Part shown: piece by piece, positions 52,904-60,569 of the stretch
How positions within the stretch are numbered: position 1 is the stretch's first letter
Layout of the letters: every line of letters begins with the position of its first letter
Source: a virus
Length of the DNA stretch: 64,000 bases
Direction: 5' to 3' (one strand)
IMG/VR virus record: IMGVR_UViG_3300048914_000231
Span: 50,063 to 114,062 of that record
The notes under the pieces: generated by a model
Seen by the model: only the letters and a program-made list of their open reading frames with translations
Databases searched by the model: none
What the model was told of the DNA's origin: nothing
Translations under genes and position numbers: made by a program

Positions 52904-54037
52904 TCAGAAGGCGTCGTAGTTGAAGTGCATCGACTTCGGCACCTGACGTTTGAACTGCAGCGTGTAGCCGGGGTGCTCGGTGTTGTAGACAAACACGTCG
53001 TTGTCCATGTCGTACTTGACCATCAGGTCGTTGTTGATATGGACTTCCAGGTTTTCCGTCAGGTCGTTCGGATCGGTGGACACCCTGCGCTCGCCGGTTT
53101 CCGGGTCGCGGTGAATTGGCGGGTACAGGTCGAGCATGTAGCCATTCTTGGCCATCGGGCTGGCGTTGATGGTGTCATCCTGGCCGGCGCGCACGTTCAG
53201 GCGTTTTTCGCCACGATACAGGTGCACCTCGTAGATGCCGCCGCCGCTCGACATCGGCTTCATGTTCAGCATCTTCATCGCCTGGGTGGCGTTTTCGCCG
53301 TAGCGGTTCATTTCCTCGACCAGCGCCTGCAGCATGTCGAAGGAGAATTCCCAGAAGAATTGCGATGCCACGATCACGCCGACATAGTCCGACTTCTTGA
53401 TCAGCTTGTCGTCGCAGTATTCCTTGATGAAGTCCTTGTCCAGGCCCTTGAAGTCCAGCGCGTAGTACATGCGGCCGGGCCGGTTCGTGATGTAGCGGTT
53501 GACCTTGCCGAATTCGTTGGCAGTCAGGATGTACAGCTTGCGCGACGAGAACGTGCCGTCCAGCAGGGTCAGCAGCCTGTTCTGCCCGTCGATGTCGTAC
53601 ACCTTTTCGAATTCGTCAAAGAGCACGATGGACGGCTGCTCGATGGCGGCGAGGAAGTTGTTGAAGTCGTCGCCGGTGTAAGCCTGGTTGACCACCAGCG
53701 TGATCACGTCGTGGTTCTTCATGGCCAGTTCCGACACGCGCTTGGACAGCATGGTCTTGCCCGAGCCGGCGGTGCCGGTCAGCAGTACGCCGGTACTGCG
53801 CTCACGGCTCATGAACGTGGTCAGAATACGCTCGGCCTGCTCGTTGGTGTGGCCGTACAGCTTGGCCGGCGTCGTGAAGTTTTCCATGCGCTCCAGGTAG
53901 AAGCCGCGCAGCGGGTGGAATGCAACCCGGTACGTGCCGCCCGGCAGGCGGTTCAGCATGTCCAGATTTTCCTTCTTGCCGATGGTGAATTCGCTACCAT
54001 CGCGGAAAAATACGCTCTTGTTGTCGGAAACGTTCAT
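52904..54037 (-). CDS. AAA+ ATPase
   Basis: A 377-residue protein, start MNVSDNKSVFFRDGSEFTIG at 54037. Walker A GTAGSGKT (near 88), Walker B SIVLFDEFEKVYD (near 140), sensor 1 LYILTANEFGKVN (near 170) and an arginine-finger-like NRPGRMYY (near 185). N-terminal 70 residues and the C-terminal 130 are phage-specific. It should act as an oligomeric remodeller in replication or recombination. Operator-controlled promoter directly upstream. Confidence 0.88.
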   Translation of the reverse strand: MNVSDNKSVFFRDGSEFTIGKKENLDMLNRLPGGTYRVAFHPLRGFYLERMENFTTPAKLYGHTNEQAERILTTFMSRERSTGVLLTGTAGSGKTMLSKRVSELAMKNHDVITLVVNQAYTGDDFNNFLAAIEQPSIVLFDEFEKVYDIDGQNRLLTLLDGTFSSRKLYILTANEFGKVNRYITNRPGRMYYALDFKGLDKDFIKEYCDDKLIKKSDYVGVIVASQFFWEFSFDMLQALVEEMNRYGENATQAMKMLNMKPMSSGGGIYEVHLYRGEKRLNVRAGQDDTINASPMAKNGYMLDLYPPIHRDPETGERRVSTDPNDLTENLEVHINNDLMVKYDMDNDVFVYNTEHPGYTLQFKRQVPKSMHFNYDAF

Positions 54038-54052
54038 TGGTTCTCCAGTTGA

Positions 54053-54081
54053 TTGATAAGTCAGTAATGACGTTGTGTCAT
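54053..54081 (-). promoter_or_regulatory. AAA+ promoter with operator in the spacer
   Basis: Minus strand: -35 ATGACA (54076-54081), exact 17-nt spacer, -10 TATCAA (54053-54058), 16 nt before the ATG. The spacer holds GTCATTACTGACT of the AGTCA family. Same architecture as at 28.0 kb and 21.1 kb. Confidence 0.72.
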
Positions 54082-54091
54082 GTAGTGTATT

Positions 54092-54116
54092 GTGCGCGCC
54101 CGAACCTGGCGCGCAC
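54092..54116 (-). terminator. Hairpin after the 54.1-54.7 kb gene
   Basis: Perfect 9-bp stem GTGCGCGCC / GGCGCGCAC with a 7-nt loop, 9 nt after the stop and just upstream of the AAA+ promoter. No U-run. Confidence 0.65.
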
Positions 54117-54124
54117 ACGGACTG

Positions 54125-54673
54125 TTACCCGGATTTGTTCTTTGCCGCGGGCCTGAACAGCGGGTCGGCGCCGATGTAGATGGCTTCCGGGGCCTCCGGC
54201 CACTCGCGGCGCAGGACCTCGAACTCGCCTTCGTTCCAGAGACGCAGGAACTGCAGCTTGTCGTAGTCGTTGTCGTCGTTGTCGCGGTCGAGCACATGGT
54301 TGATGACTGTCACAGCCGCGTCGACCGGCCACTTTTCCTCGATCCCTTCGACCGTGACGTCGATCTTGTTGGCTTCGGCACCGCGCACGAAGAACCGGGT
54401 CTGTTTGCCATTGCGCAGCCTGACCGAGAAGGCGATCTTCTCCCAGCCATTTTGCGCCTGGCGAACGTCGATGGTCCGGATGATCAGTTCGGTGCCGGCC
54501 GGCAGCATGGCAGGCCAGGTCGGGTTGGTGTGCGCTGGTGCCCGGATGCGCGCGGCCGGCGCCGCCTTCAGTTCCCTGATCAGCGGCTCGTTTTGGGAGT
54601 CGTCCGGCAGGTTGAAATGCCAGTTCTGGGTCAGGACCATCTTCGTACCAAGCGGCGGGATGAAGACTTTCAT
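54125..54673 (-). CDS. Unknown protein, 182 residues
   Basis: Start overlaps the upstream stop (ATGA). Mixed alpha-beta: MKVFIPPLGTKMVLTQNWHF, TELIIRTIDVRQAQNGWEKI and an acidic RDNDDNDYDKLQFLRLWNEG. The C-terminus is basic. Next to a small P-loop protein and upstream of the AAA+ ATPase, so a role in the same process is possible. No family recognised. Confidence 0.75.
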   Translation of the reverse strand: MKVFIPPLGTKMVLTQNWHFNLPDDSQNEPLIRELKAAPAARIRAPAHTNPTWPAMLPAGTELIIRTIDVRQAQNGWEKIAFSVRLRNGKQTRFFVRGAEANKIDVTVEGIEEKWPVDAAVTVINHVLDRDNDDNDYDKLQFLRLWNEGEFEVLRREWPEAPEAIYIGADPLFRPAAKNKSG

Positions 54674-54912
54674 ACGCTTCTCCGCAGCTGAATCTGGTCA
54701 ATGACGATGGCCTGGCCCTGCAGGCTTTCGACCAGTTCCTTCAGGCGCTCCGGCTGATACACGGCCAGAACTTCCGGTGTCGTGTCCTCGTTGCGAACGC
54801 GCACCTCGATGCCGGCGTCATTCAGCGCCTTCATGATCAGCATGGCGATCGTGCTCTTGCCGGTCTTGGCCTGGCCGAAGATGGTGATGGTGGGTGGATT
54901 CAGGGTGCTCAT
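54670..54912 (-). CDS. Short P-loop protein
   Basis: An 80-residue protein with a clear Walker A, IFGQAKTGKSTIAML (residues 11-25). IVIDQIQLRRS near the end may be a remnant of a second strand, but a full Walker B and the rest of a kinase or GTPase fold are missing. It is either a truncated NTPase or a minimal nucleotide-binding protein. Confidence 0.7.
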   Translation of the reverse strand: MSTLNPPTITIFGQAKTGKSTIAMLIMKALNDAGIEVRVRNEDTTPEVLAVYQPERLKELVESLQGQAIVIDQIQLRRSV

Positions 54913-54927
54913 GATGTTCTCCTTCGG

Positions 54928-55344
54928 TTAAATTTCAGTGTAGCCAGCGGCCAGCAGCTTCGCGGCGATATCCCGCATGGCGTCGCGCGCCTTTGCCGCG
55001 TCGGTGTTTTCGCGATGTTTTGCGTCCATCAATTCGCCATTCACATACGACTTCAGATACACGGTGTCGTCGCCAACCACGCGGTCCACGACAACCATCC
55101 TGAACCTGTCGACGAACACGCGTTTCTCTACCGGTGCCGATTTTGGCGCTTCGTTGCCGCCGGCCGTGATCAAGTCGATGATGTCTTCGTCGATCAGGCC
55201 CGCCACTGCCATCCACAGCGCGTCGATGCCGGTCGCGAACTGATGCGGCGTGATGCGGCCCGCGTGCGACGCGGTGATCAGGTACGAGATCGCCTCCATC
55301 GACTTGCGGGTGATCTCATCCTTGAGGTCTGGTATGGCACTCAT
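54928..55344 (-). CDS. Unknown helical protein
   Basis: A 138-residue protein, start MSAIPDLKDEITRKSMEAIS at 55344; overlaps the upstream gene by 29 nt. N-terminal helices with ITPHQFATGIDALWMAVAGL, then strands RFRMVVVDRVVGDDTVYLKS and an alanine-rich end. No family recognised. Confidence 0.72.
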   Translation of the reverse strand: MSAIPDLKDEITRKSMEAISYLITASHAGRITPHQFATGIDALWMAVAGLIDEDIIDLITAGGNEAPKSAPVEKRVFVDRFRMVVVDRVVGDDTVYLKSYVNGELMDAKHRENTDAAKARDAMRDIAAKLLAAGYTEI

Positions 55345-55531
55345 AGCCTTTGCTCTTTCTGTAATGAAAGTATTTGCCATCAAACATGACCATTGTCAGT
55401 TTGCCGTCTTTACACATGCGCCGCGTCAGCTTGCGCACTTTCTCCGCGCTGTAGCTGTATTTGTTGACGTAGAAGATGCCGCTTGAGGCGATTTCAAGAA
55501 TCTGCCTCTCGGTCCAGCGCCTGGGCTTCAT
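55316..55531 (-). CDS. Small winged-helix-like protein
   Basis: A 71-residue basic protein: WTERQILEIASSGIFYVNKY then SAEKVRKLTRRMCKDGKLTM and VMFDGKYFHYR fit helix-helix-wing. Probably binds DNA. The start overlaps the upstream stop (ATGA). Confidence 0.68.
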   Translation of the reverse strand: MKPRRWTERQILEIASSGIFYVNKYSYSAEKVRKLTRRMCKDGKLTMVMFDGKYFHYRKSKGYECHTRPQG

Positions 55532-55746
55532 TTAAGGTGCCAGGTGACTTCGAACGGCGCGTAGACCAGCGCCAGGGTCAGAAAGCCGGCGGCGCCCACG
55601 AAGGCCAATGCGATCATTGCAATGAGTGACCATGCGGCGCCCGGCGACAGTTGAGCAAGGATCGGCAGTGCGCCGAACCATTTCACGCCGTAAAACATGC
55701 AAGCGATGCCGATCAGAATCAGCACGACGAATCCGAAAATTGCCAT
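55528..55746 (-). CDS. Small two-segment membrane protein
   Basis: A 72-residue protein: segments MAIFGFVVLILIGIACMFYG and WSLIAMIALAFVGAAGFLTL. AGGGGA precedes the ATG at 55746. First gene of the unit that runs to 54125. A TATCAT -10-like sequence lies about 45 nt upstream. Function unknown. Confidence 0.75.
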   Translation of the reverse strand: MAIFGFVVLILIGIACMFYGVKWFGALPILAQLSPGAAWSLIAMIALAFVGAAGFLTLALVYAPFEVTWHLK

Positions 55747-55812
55747 TTTGTTTCCCCTTGCGCGACAACCGCGCGAACATTTGAATGATACAGCGACAAC
55801 GCAGGAGCGACC

Positions 55813-55826
55813 AGTCATCAATGACT
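55813..55826. promoter_or_regulatory. AGTCATCAATGACT palindrome
   Basis: Perfect AGTCAT / ATGACT arms, extended by flanking CGAYC / GRTCG to about 22 bp, between the DGQHR-like gene stop and the next unit. It may be an operator, a terminator stem or both. Confidence 0.6.
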
Positions 55827-55842
55827 GATCGCCGCTGGCATG

Positions 55843-56622
55843 TTACTTGTCGTAGACGGTCGCAATCGCGGCCCGTACGATCTCGCCGGCCGAATCGGTA
55901 TCCAGGCGCAGCTGCTTGAAGGACTTGTTGCGCTGGTTGAAGATGTACAACGCCACCGCCATCGTTTCATTCTTGTTGGCTGCGCTGGTGCGACCCTGCA
56001 GGTGCGCCTTGACAAGCGCAGCTGCCACGGGCGGGATCGAGTCGACATTGCTGCGGCACAGGTTCGCATACAGGTCCAGGACGTATTGCTCGTCCTCGCC
56101 CAGCAGAATGCGCGAAACAGCGCCCAGCTTCATTGCCGCCGACGAAAAGAACGTGGCATTGTTGCTGCAGTATTCCACCAGACGCCCCACAGCCGGGCCG
56201 ATTGCCGCATGCATCTTTTGCAGCGTTGCCGCCGACGGTGTCATTTCGTTCGTATAGACACGCGACGCGAAATTGATCACCTCGGCGGTGCGCGGCGGCA
56301 GGCGCAGAATGTCGGCCGCGGTGCGGCGCACGCCCTGATCCAGTACCGCGAAGGTTTCCGGCGCCACGCCGCGCGTGACCATCATTTCAACCGTGGCGCC
56401 GGTACGTGCGATCGCCATCAGGCGGTGCTGGCCGTCGACCAGCTTGCCGGTGTCGTCGAAAGCAATACCCTGATGCGTCACCCGCCATTCGCCGCGGGTG
56501 ATGATACGCATGTATTTGGCGACGACGGAATCGCGCACGTCGCGGTTTTCCCTGTTGTGACAAAGCATTGCGCTGGCGATTTCCGGTGTGATCTTCTCGA
56601 TGCCAGTGGTGATTTTGCTCAT
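55843..56622 (-). CDS. ParB-fold DGQHR-type protein
   Basis: A 259-residue protein, start MSKITTGIEKITPEIASAML at 56622. VVAKYMRIITRGEWRVTHQG, then FDDTGKLVDGQHRLMAIART has the DGQHR box of ParB/Srx-like proteins, followed by RGVAPETFAVLDQGVRRTAA. The helical C-terminal 120 residues are separate. The family is known in phages and in modification systems; the reaction is unknown. It is the third ParB-fold gene of the window and is far from the other two. GAGGGG precedes the start. Confidence 0.82.
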   Translation of the reverse strand: MSKITTGIEKITPEIASAMLCHNRENRDVRDSVVAKYMRIITRGEWRVTHQGIAFDDTGKLVDGQHRLMAIARTGATVEMMVTRGVAPETFAVLDQGVRRTAADILRLPPRTAEVINFASRVYTNEMTPSAATLQKMHAAIGPAVGRLVEYCSNNATFFSSAAMKLGAVSRILLGEDEQYVLDLYANLCRSNVDSIPPVAAALVKAHLQGRTSAANKNETMAVALYIFNQRNKSFKQLRLDTDSAGEIVRAAIATVYDK

Positions 56623-56654
56623 TTTCGAGCTTCCCCTCATGTTTGATTTTAGAC

Positions 56655-56734
56655 ATGTCGCGCAATTGCGACATAACAAGTATGCGATGAAGCGCGCGGA
56701 CGAACAAGTCAGAAATGACTTCGTCCGCGCGCTT
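56655..56734 (-). promoter_or_regulatory. Promoter nested in a long hairpin, two operators
   Basis: Left to right: ATGTCGC / GCGACAT (56655-56674) after the -10; -10 CATACT (56679-56684); 17-nt spacer; -35 TTGTTC (56702-56707); and AAGTCAGAAATGACTT (56706-56721) over the -35, all flanked by 15-bp perfect arms (56690-56704 and 56720-56734). Both operator families meet at this single promoter. Confidence 0.72.
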
Positions 56735-56739
56735 CGCCT

Positions 56740-57375
56740 TCAGTGCAACAGGTTGCCGCCGGCGACGTACAGCTGGCTGGTCTGCTGGTGATGATGCTCG
56801 GATGCGCCGACGATCGTCTCCAGCGTTGCCACGCGCTCGTTCAGGTCCGTCACGTGGCGGGCAATGTAGCGCGGCACCAGCTTGCAGCGCGGGTCCGCGG
56901 CCAGGCCCAGCATCAGGCTGTTCAGATGCTCGATGTAGGCCGGGTTCGACACCGCCTTGCCCTCGGCCGCCACCAGCGGAATGCCCGGCTGCACCAGCAC
57001 GACGGTGGAAAACCGCCTGTTCAGCACGTCGTAACACGCGTCGATGTAGCTACCCAGTTCCGGCATGCATTCAGACGGCACAGAATCGCCCACGGCGTCG
57101 CCAAGCGTGTAACCCAACAGGTCAATCGGGCAGCGGTCGAAAATCGCCTGGCGGCCCGCATAGCGCTCGTAGACGGCATCCAGGCGCTTGAGGATTTCCT
57201 GTTGTACCGACAAGCGCTGCGCAAACAGCATCGGCACCGCCGGGTCTAGACCAAGATCGCGAAAAATCGCCGAGACGCTCGTCTCGACGAACTCGATGCC
57301 ATGCTTGTCGGCGTATGCTTTCGCCAGCGTGGTCTTGCCGGTGCGATGCGCGCCGAAAAGGCTGATTGTCGTCAT
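56740..57375 (-). CDS. AAA-type nucleoside kinase-like protein
   Basis: A 211-residue P-loop protein. Walker A FGAHRTGKTTLAKAYA (residues 7-22), then HGIEFVETSVSAIFRDLGLD and RQAIFDRCPIDLLGYTLGD, the DRCPID segment resembling the DR-x-P site of NadR-like and deoxynucleoside kinases. Probably phosphorylates a small molecule. C-terminal 40 residues are phage-specific. In a nucleotide-metabolism neighbourhood, which fits. Confidence 0.82.
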   Translation of the reverse strand: MTTISLFGAHRTGKTTLAKAYADKHGIEFVETSVSAIFRDLGLDPAVPMLFAQRLSVQQEILKRLDAVYERYAGRQAIFDRCPIDLLGYTLGDAVGDSVPSECMPELGSYIDACYDVLNRRFSTVVLVQPGIPLVAAEGKAVSNPAYIEHLNSLMLGLAADPRCKLVPRYIARHVTDLNERVATLETIVGASEHHHQQTSQLYVAGGNLLH

Positions 57376-57388
57376 ACGGGCGCTTTCC

Positions 57389-57688
57389 CTATGCCGCTTT
57401 GGCTTTCGCCAGATTGGCCTGGCGTCTGGCCAGGTTTTCCTGCGACTTCTTCAGACGCGCTTCCTGCTCCGCCAGCATTCTTTCGGCGATCGTGATTGCC
57501 TGCGCGCGCGTTTCGAACAGCGTTTTCAGATAGTACTGCCTGCCTTTGCTGTCGACCTCATAGCCGGTGCGCTCGTAGTCGCTACCTCTCCAGCCACGCC
57601 CCATCGCTTTGCCGGTGAGGACGATTTCCTTGATGTTCATCGATGTCGTGACCTGGAACATCGAATAGGGGAATTTCTTTTTCGCCAT
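57389..57688 (-). CDS. Small basic protein with coiled tail
   Basis: A 99-residue protein. Strands SMNIKEIVLTGKAMGRGWRG and GYEVDSKGRQYYLKTLFETR, then a helix QAITIAERMLAEQEARLKKS and an alanine-lysine tail. Basic. Between the MazG-like and kinase-like genes. Function unknown. Confidence 0.75.
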   Translation of the reverse strand: MAKKKFPYSMFQVTTSMNIKEIVLTGKAMGRGWRGSDYERTGYEVDSKGRQYYLKTLFETRAQAITIAERMLAEQEARLKKSQENLARRQANLAKAKAA

Positions 57689-57690
57689 AA

Positions 57691-58362
57691 TTACAGTCCT
57701 TTCGACAGGATAACGCGTTCGTTGTCGAGATCGCGGCGCAGCGCGCGCACGGCGTCAAAGTCGCCCGAAGCGTAGCGCCCGGCCAGCTTGCCGTTGCCCT
57801 GCAGTTTTTCGATATTGCGCAGCTGGATCGAGGACTTGCTGATCACGCCGCCGGTCAGCCTGGTCAGTTCGTCGACTTCGATGGCGTCATACCAGCACGC
57901 GTCACCCGACTCTTCGGCGTAGTTGACGATGTCCAGACCCTTGCCTTCCAGCTGCGCCTTGAGCGCTTCCAGCTGCTCGGTCGATTCGGTGAAGCGACCC
58001 AGCGCCGCGTGCAGCAGACGAATGTTCAGGTTGCGGTCGTCCAGCGAGACGAGGTCCGGGTCTTCGGCCGCCTGACGCTCGGATGCCATCTGGTCATCGT
58101 TCAGGCGCTCGTTGATCGACAGCGGTCCGTCGACGGCCTCGCCCATGAAGTCGGCGATGTTGGCGATGACTTCCAGGGCCGGGACGAATGCGGCATTGTC
58201 GATGGCCTTGCCGTAGAAGACGCGACGCTTGACCTGATCCATCACATTGCCGGCGGCGATCGCCAGTTCCAGCAGCGCATGCAGCGCGAACTGGTTCATT
58301 TCGATGGAAGCGGGTCGCGATTCGGTCTTGAGGGCGAGAGGCTGGTATTGTTCGAAATTCAT
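57691..58362 (-). CDS. MazG-like NTP pyrophosphohydrolase
   Basis: A 223-residue all-helical protein. MNFEQYQPLALKTESRPASI is the usual start of phage MazG-like proteins; MDQVKRRVFYGKAI and the later YAEESGDACWYDA fit the E-x2-D and E-E-x-G-D-x2-W-Y metal-site helices, although the first EAGE motif reads AAGN and is incomplete. The domain seems duplicated around a linker. May hydrolyse dNTPs or ppGpp-like signals. Confidence 0.6.
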   Translation of the reverse strand: MNFEQYQPLALKTESRPASIEMNQFALHALLELAIAAGNVMDQVKRRVFYGKAIDNAAFVPALEVIANIADFMGEAVDGPLSINERLNDDQMASERQAAEDPDLVSLDDRNLNIRLLHAALGRFTESTEQLEALKAQLEGKGLDIVNYAEESGDACWYDAIEVDELTRLTGGVISKSSIQLRNIEKLQGNGKLAGRYASGDFDAVRALRRDLDNERVILSKGL

Positions 58363-58382
58363 GTGGTTCTCCTTGAGGTGAC

Positions 58383-58401
58383 GGGCGGCGTTTTGCCGCC
58401 C
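58383..58401 (-). other. Intercistronic hairpin
   Basis: Stem GGGCGGC / GCCGCCC with loop AAAAC between the 58.4-58.7 kb gene and the MazG-like gene. No U-run; may set relative expression. Confidence 0.6.
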
Positions 58402-58410
58402 GGTTGGTGT

Positions 58411-58674
58411 TTAGCCGTGGTCGTAGCCAGTCAGGCTGTTCAGTGCTTCGGCGCCGATTGCGCTGCCCAGCAGGATTTCGATGCGTCCGGCCGCCTGACG
58501 TGCCAGGGCCGCCTCTTTGGCCGCCGCTTCCCGTGCCGCCTGCGACTGTTCGGCGGCGATGCGGTGCTGCTCCGCTTCCGCTGCGTGGTTTTCTTCCACT
58601 TCGCGCAGGTCCGACAGAACGCGCTGGAAGCCGGCCATGACGGTCGCGGTGGTTTTCTTGCCGAGGTTGAACAT
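58411..58674 (-). CDS. Small coiled-coil protein
   Basis: An 87-residue protein: a short N-terminal FNLGKKTTATVMAGFQRVLS, then a long alanine and glutamate rich coil (ENHAAEAEQHRIAAEQSQAA). Such small coil proteins are frequent beside thyX or replication genes in phages of this type. GGAGAAAACACC precedes the ATG. Function unknown. Confidence 0.75.
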   Translation of the reverse strand: MFNLGKKTTATVMAGFQRVLSDLREVEENHAAEAEQHRIAAEQSQAAREAAAKEAALARQAAGRIEILLGSAIGAEALNSLTGYDHG

Positions 58675-58686
58675 GGTGTTTTCTCC

Positions 58687-59607
58687 TTAGTTGTGGGTGT
58701 GGTAAATGTCGAATTCGACGAGCTCGCGGAACTGGCGCCAGCCGAAGAAGTTCTTCGATTGCTGGGTCGCGAGCGGCAGCGGGTAGCCTTGGTGCTCGAC
58801 CGGGCTGGCGTGCAGCGGGCGGGCGCCGACCAGCATGTTGTAAAGATGCAAATCCTCGCGCTCGAGCGGCGCGCGGCCGTCGTGGGTCAGGTACGAGACA
58901 CGCGCGCAGCGGGCCGCCGACAGCTTCGCCAGGTGCAGCGGGTTGTCGCGGTACTGAGCACGCTCTTCCTGGGTCACATACGGCAGGTGCCAGGCGTCGG
59001 CGATCAGGCGGTCACGCGGACGGAACACCGGGGTTGACGCCTTCTCTGCTTCTGCCATGATCAGTGCCAGCTGGTGAATCTCGGGCTGGGCGTCGGGGTG
59101 CGCACGCAGTTCGTTCCAGTTGGCGATCTCGGTCGTAGTCAGGATCACGCTGATGTGCGAGTCCGCTTCCAGGCGGCGATTCACGATCTGCTTGTGGAAG
59201 CCGGCAGCTGCGAACGCTTCGGCGCCGTGCGACTGGAGCCAGCCCAGGAACTGCCAGAACACTTCGCGGGTTGCCTTCTGCGGCACCGGGAATGCGTGCT
59301 CCATGCCGCAGAAGTAGCCGTAGGCTTCGGCGAGCGGCGCTGGCACCAGGATCAGTTCGTTGCATTCCTCGCGGGCCTGCATGCCGGGCTGGTTCTTGCC
59401 CCAATGGATCGGCATTGCCGGGTCGGTGCGAACCTGCTCGATCATCTTGGCGACCGGGATCGCACGGGACGAGCTGGCGTTGCGGCTGAATACGCGGTGC
59501 GTCATCAGCTCGGCGTGGATGAAGCGCGGGTAGCGCAACTGGTACGTGGCGAGCTTCTTGCCGTGGTCAGCGACGCTGTGCTCGACGATTTTGGCTTCGA
59601 TGGTCAT
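58687..59607 (-). CDS. thyX: Flavin-dependent thymidylate synthase
   Basis: A 306-residue ThyX. The signature region THRVFSRNASSSRAIPV (residues 36-52) corresponds to RHRxxSxNxxSxR with the first arginine changed to threonine, a common phage variant. The C-terminal SCARCARVSY-like LSAARCARVSYLTHDGRA is also typical. It makes dTMP from dUMP with FAD and methylene-tetrahydrofolate. With NrdAB and the kinase-like and MazG-like genes it forms the nucleotide pool module. Confidence 0.95.
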   Translation of the reverse strand: MTIEAKIVEHSVADHGKKLATYQLRYPRFIHAELMTHRVFSRNASSSRAIPVAKMIEQVRTDPAMPIHWGKNQPGMQAREECNELILVPAPLAEAYGYFCGMEHAFPVPQKATREVFWQFLGWLQSHGAEAFAAAGFHKQIVNRRLEADSHISVILTTTEIANWNELRAHPDAQPEIHQLALIMAEAEKASTPVFRPRDRLIADAWHLPYVTQEERAQYRDNPLHLAKLSAARCARVSYLTHDGRAPLEREDLHLYNMLVGARPLHASPVEHQGYPLPLATQQSKNFFGWRQFRELVEFDIYHTHN

Positions 59608-59608
59608 T

Positions 59609-59716
59609 TTATTTACGGGTCAGGCGGTACATGGTCCATGCGCCGGCGATGTAGCCGACGGCCATCAGGGCGAGGGATGCCTCGACGATTTCGGTGAACG
59701 AGATATGCGGGATCAT
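59609..59716 (-). CDS. 35-residue membrane peptide
   Basis: Frame MIPHISFTEIVEASLALMAV then GYIAGAWTMYRLTRK, one membrane segment with a basic end, filling the gap between the lipoprotein and thyX genes exactly. The ribosome site is weak. Plausible because it has no frame overlap with another gene. Confidence 0.5.
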   Translation of the reverse strand: MIPHISFTEIVEASLALMAVGYIAGAWTMYRLTRK

Positions 59717-59718
59717 GA

Positions 59719-60192
59719 TCAGCGACGGCCCGAACGCAACGATGAAAAGCTGCTGCGGCTGGAGAACGACGTCGACGAGGAACGCGACGTCAGGCCGGAC
59801 GACGAACGCATCGCACCGTAGCTTGAACCCGAGAACGATGCACGCGCGGGCGCAGGAGCTGCAACTGGCGCTTTCGGTGCCGCCTGCTGCACGACGACGG
59901 TCTTGTTGACGACAGTCGTCCGGTTCACGCTCGTGTGGTTGTCGTAACCGCGCGAACCGCTGTTGCCGGCGCTGCCGGCGCTGCCCATCATGTAGCCAAG
60001 TGCGCCTGCGGCCAGCATGCTGCCGGTGTGGTCCTGCTGCTGAACGATCACTGGCGCCGGCGCGGCGACAACGGCCGGCGCCTGCTGCACGACCTGCGGC
60101 TGGGTATAGATGGGCGCCGGTGACGGGTTGCAGGCAGCCAGCCCCAGAATGATGGCCGACGTCACGCAGATGGCGATGGTGGTCTTTTTCAT
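59719..60192 (-). CDS. Lipoprotein
   Basis: A 157-residue protein with a lipoprotein signal: MKKTTIAICVTSAIILGLAA then C at residue 21 (LAAC lipobox). The mature part is low complexity: a P, A, V, Q region, a glycine-rich MLAAGALGYMMGSAGSAG segment and a serine-rich end (TSRSSSTSFSSRSSF). Likely anchored in the inner or outer membrane. Phage lipoproteins can block superinfection or act in lysis (Rz1-like), but the length and low complexity fit neither well. Role unknown. Confidence 0.8.
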   Translation of the reverse strand: MKKTTIAICVTSAIILGLAACNPSPAPIYTQPQVVQQAPAVVAAPAPVIVQQQDHTGSMLAAGALGYMMGSAGSAGNSGSRGYDNHTSVNRTTVVNKTVVVQQAAPKAPVAAPAPARASFSGSSYGAMRSSSGLTSRSSSTSFSSRSSFSSLRSGRR

Positions 60193-60218
60193 GAATTACC
60201 TTCGTAGGTGGATGATTG

Positions 60219-60488
60219 TCAAGCGGGTGGCAGAACGAGGTTCACGCCCTTGGTCGCCAGAAGCTCCTGTAATGCCGGCATCGCCATGCGCGCCTTCCTG
60301 CCGCCGTCCCAGCCCTGCTGGGCGTAGAACGCCAGCGTGGCGATCACGACCATGGCCGAGCTTTCGGTCAGCATGATCTTGACTTCCCTGCCCGGTTCGG
60401 TCGGCGCAGTCGGCGCTGGCCCGATTTCCTTTTCAGGTTCGGGCCTGGCGTTATCGCGCTTCGAAAACAGATCGATCACATTGCTCAC
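60219..60488 (-). CDS. Small protein, GTG start
   Basis: An 89-residue protein starting at a GTG (60488) with GGAG at 7-nt spacing. MSNVIDLFSKRDNARPEPEK, a proline-rich linker, then VKIMLTESSAMVVIATLAFY. First gene after a promoter with a perfect TATAAT. Function unknown. Confidence 0.72.
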   Translation of the reverse strand: MSNVIDLFSKRDNARPEPEKEIGPAPTAPTEPGREVKIMLTESSAMVVIATLAFYAQQGWDGGRKARMAMPALQELLATKGVNLVLPPA

Positions 60489-60533
60489 TAGTTTCTCCTG
60501 ACTGCGGGCGCTACCTCGCGCCCGCTTGCATAC

Positions 60534-60555
60534 ATTATAGTTCAGCGCTGACTTA
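60534..60555 (-). promoter_or_regulatory. Promoter with consensus -10 and AGTCA operator
   Basis: Minus-strand -10 TATAAT (60534-60539) directly preceded by AAGTCAGCGCTGAA (60542-60555). No clear -35 at 17 nt. The leader then forms GCGGGCGC / GCGCCCGC just after the start. TTCTGAC / GTCAGAA at the nrdB stop may act as its terminator. Confidence 0.65.
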
Positions 60556-60569
60556 CTTCTGACGGCAAG

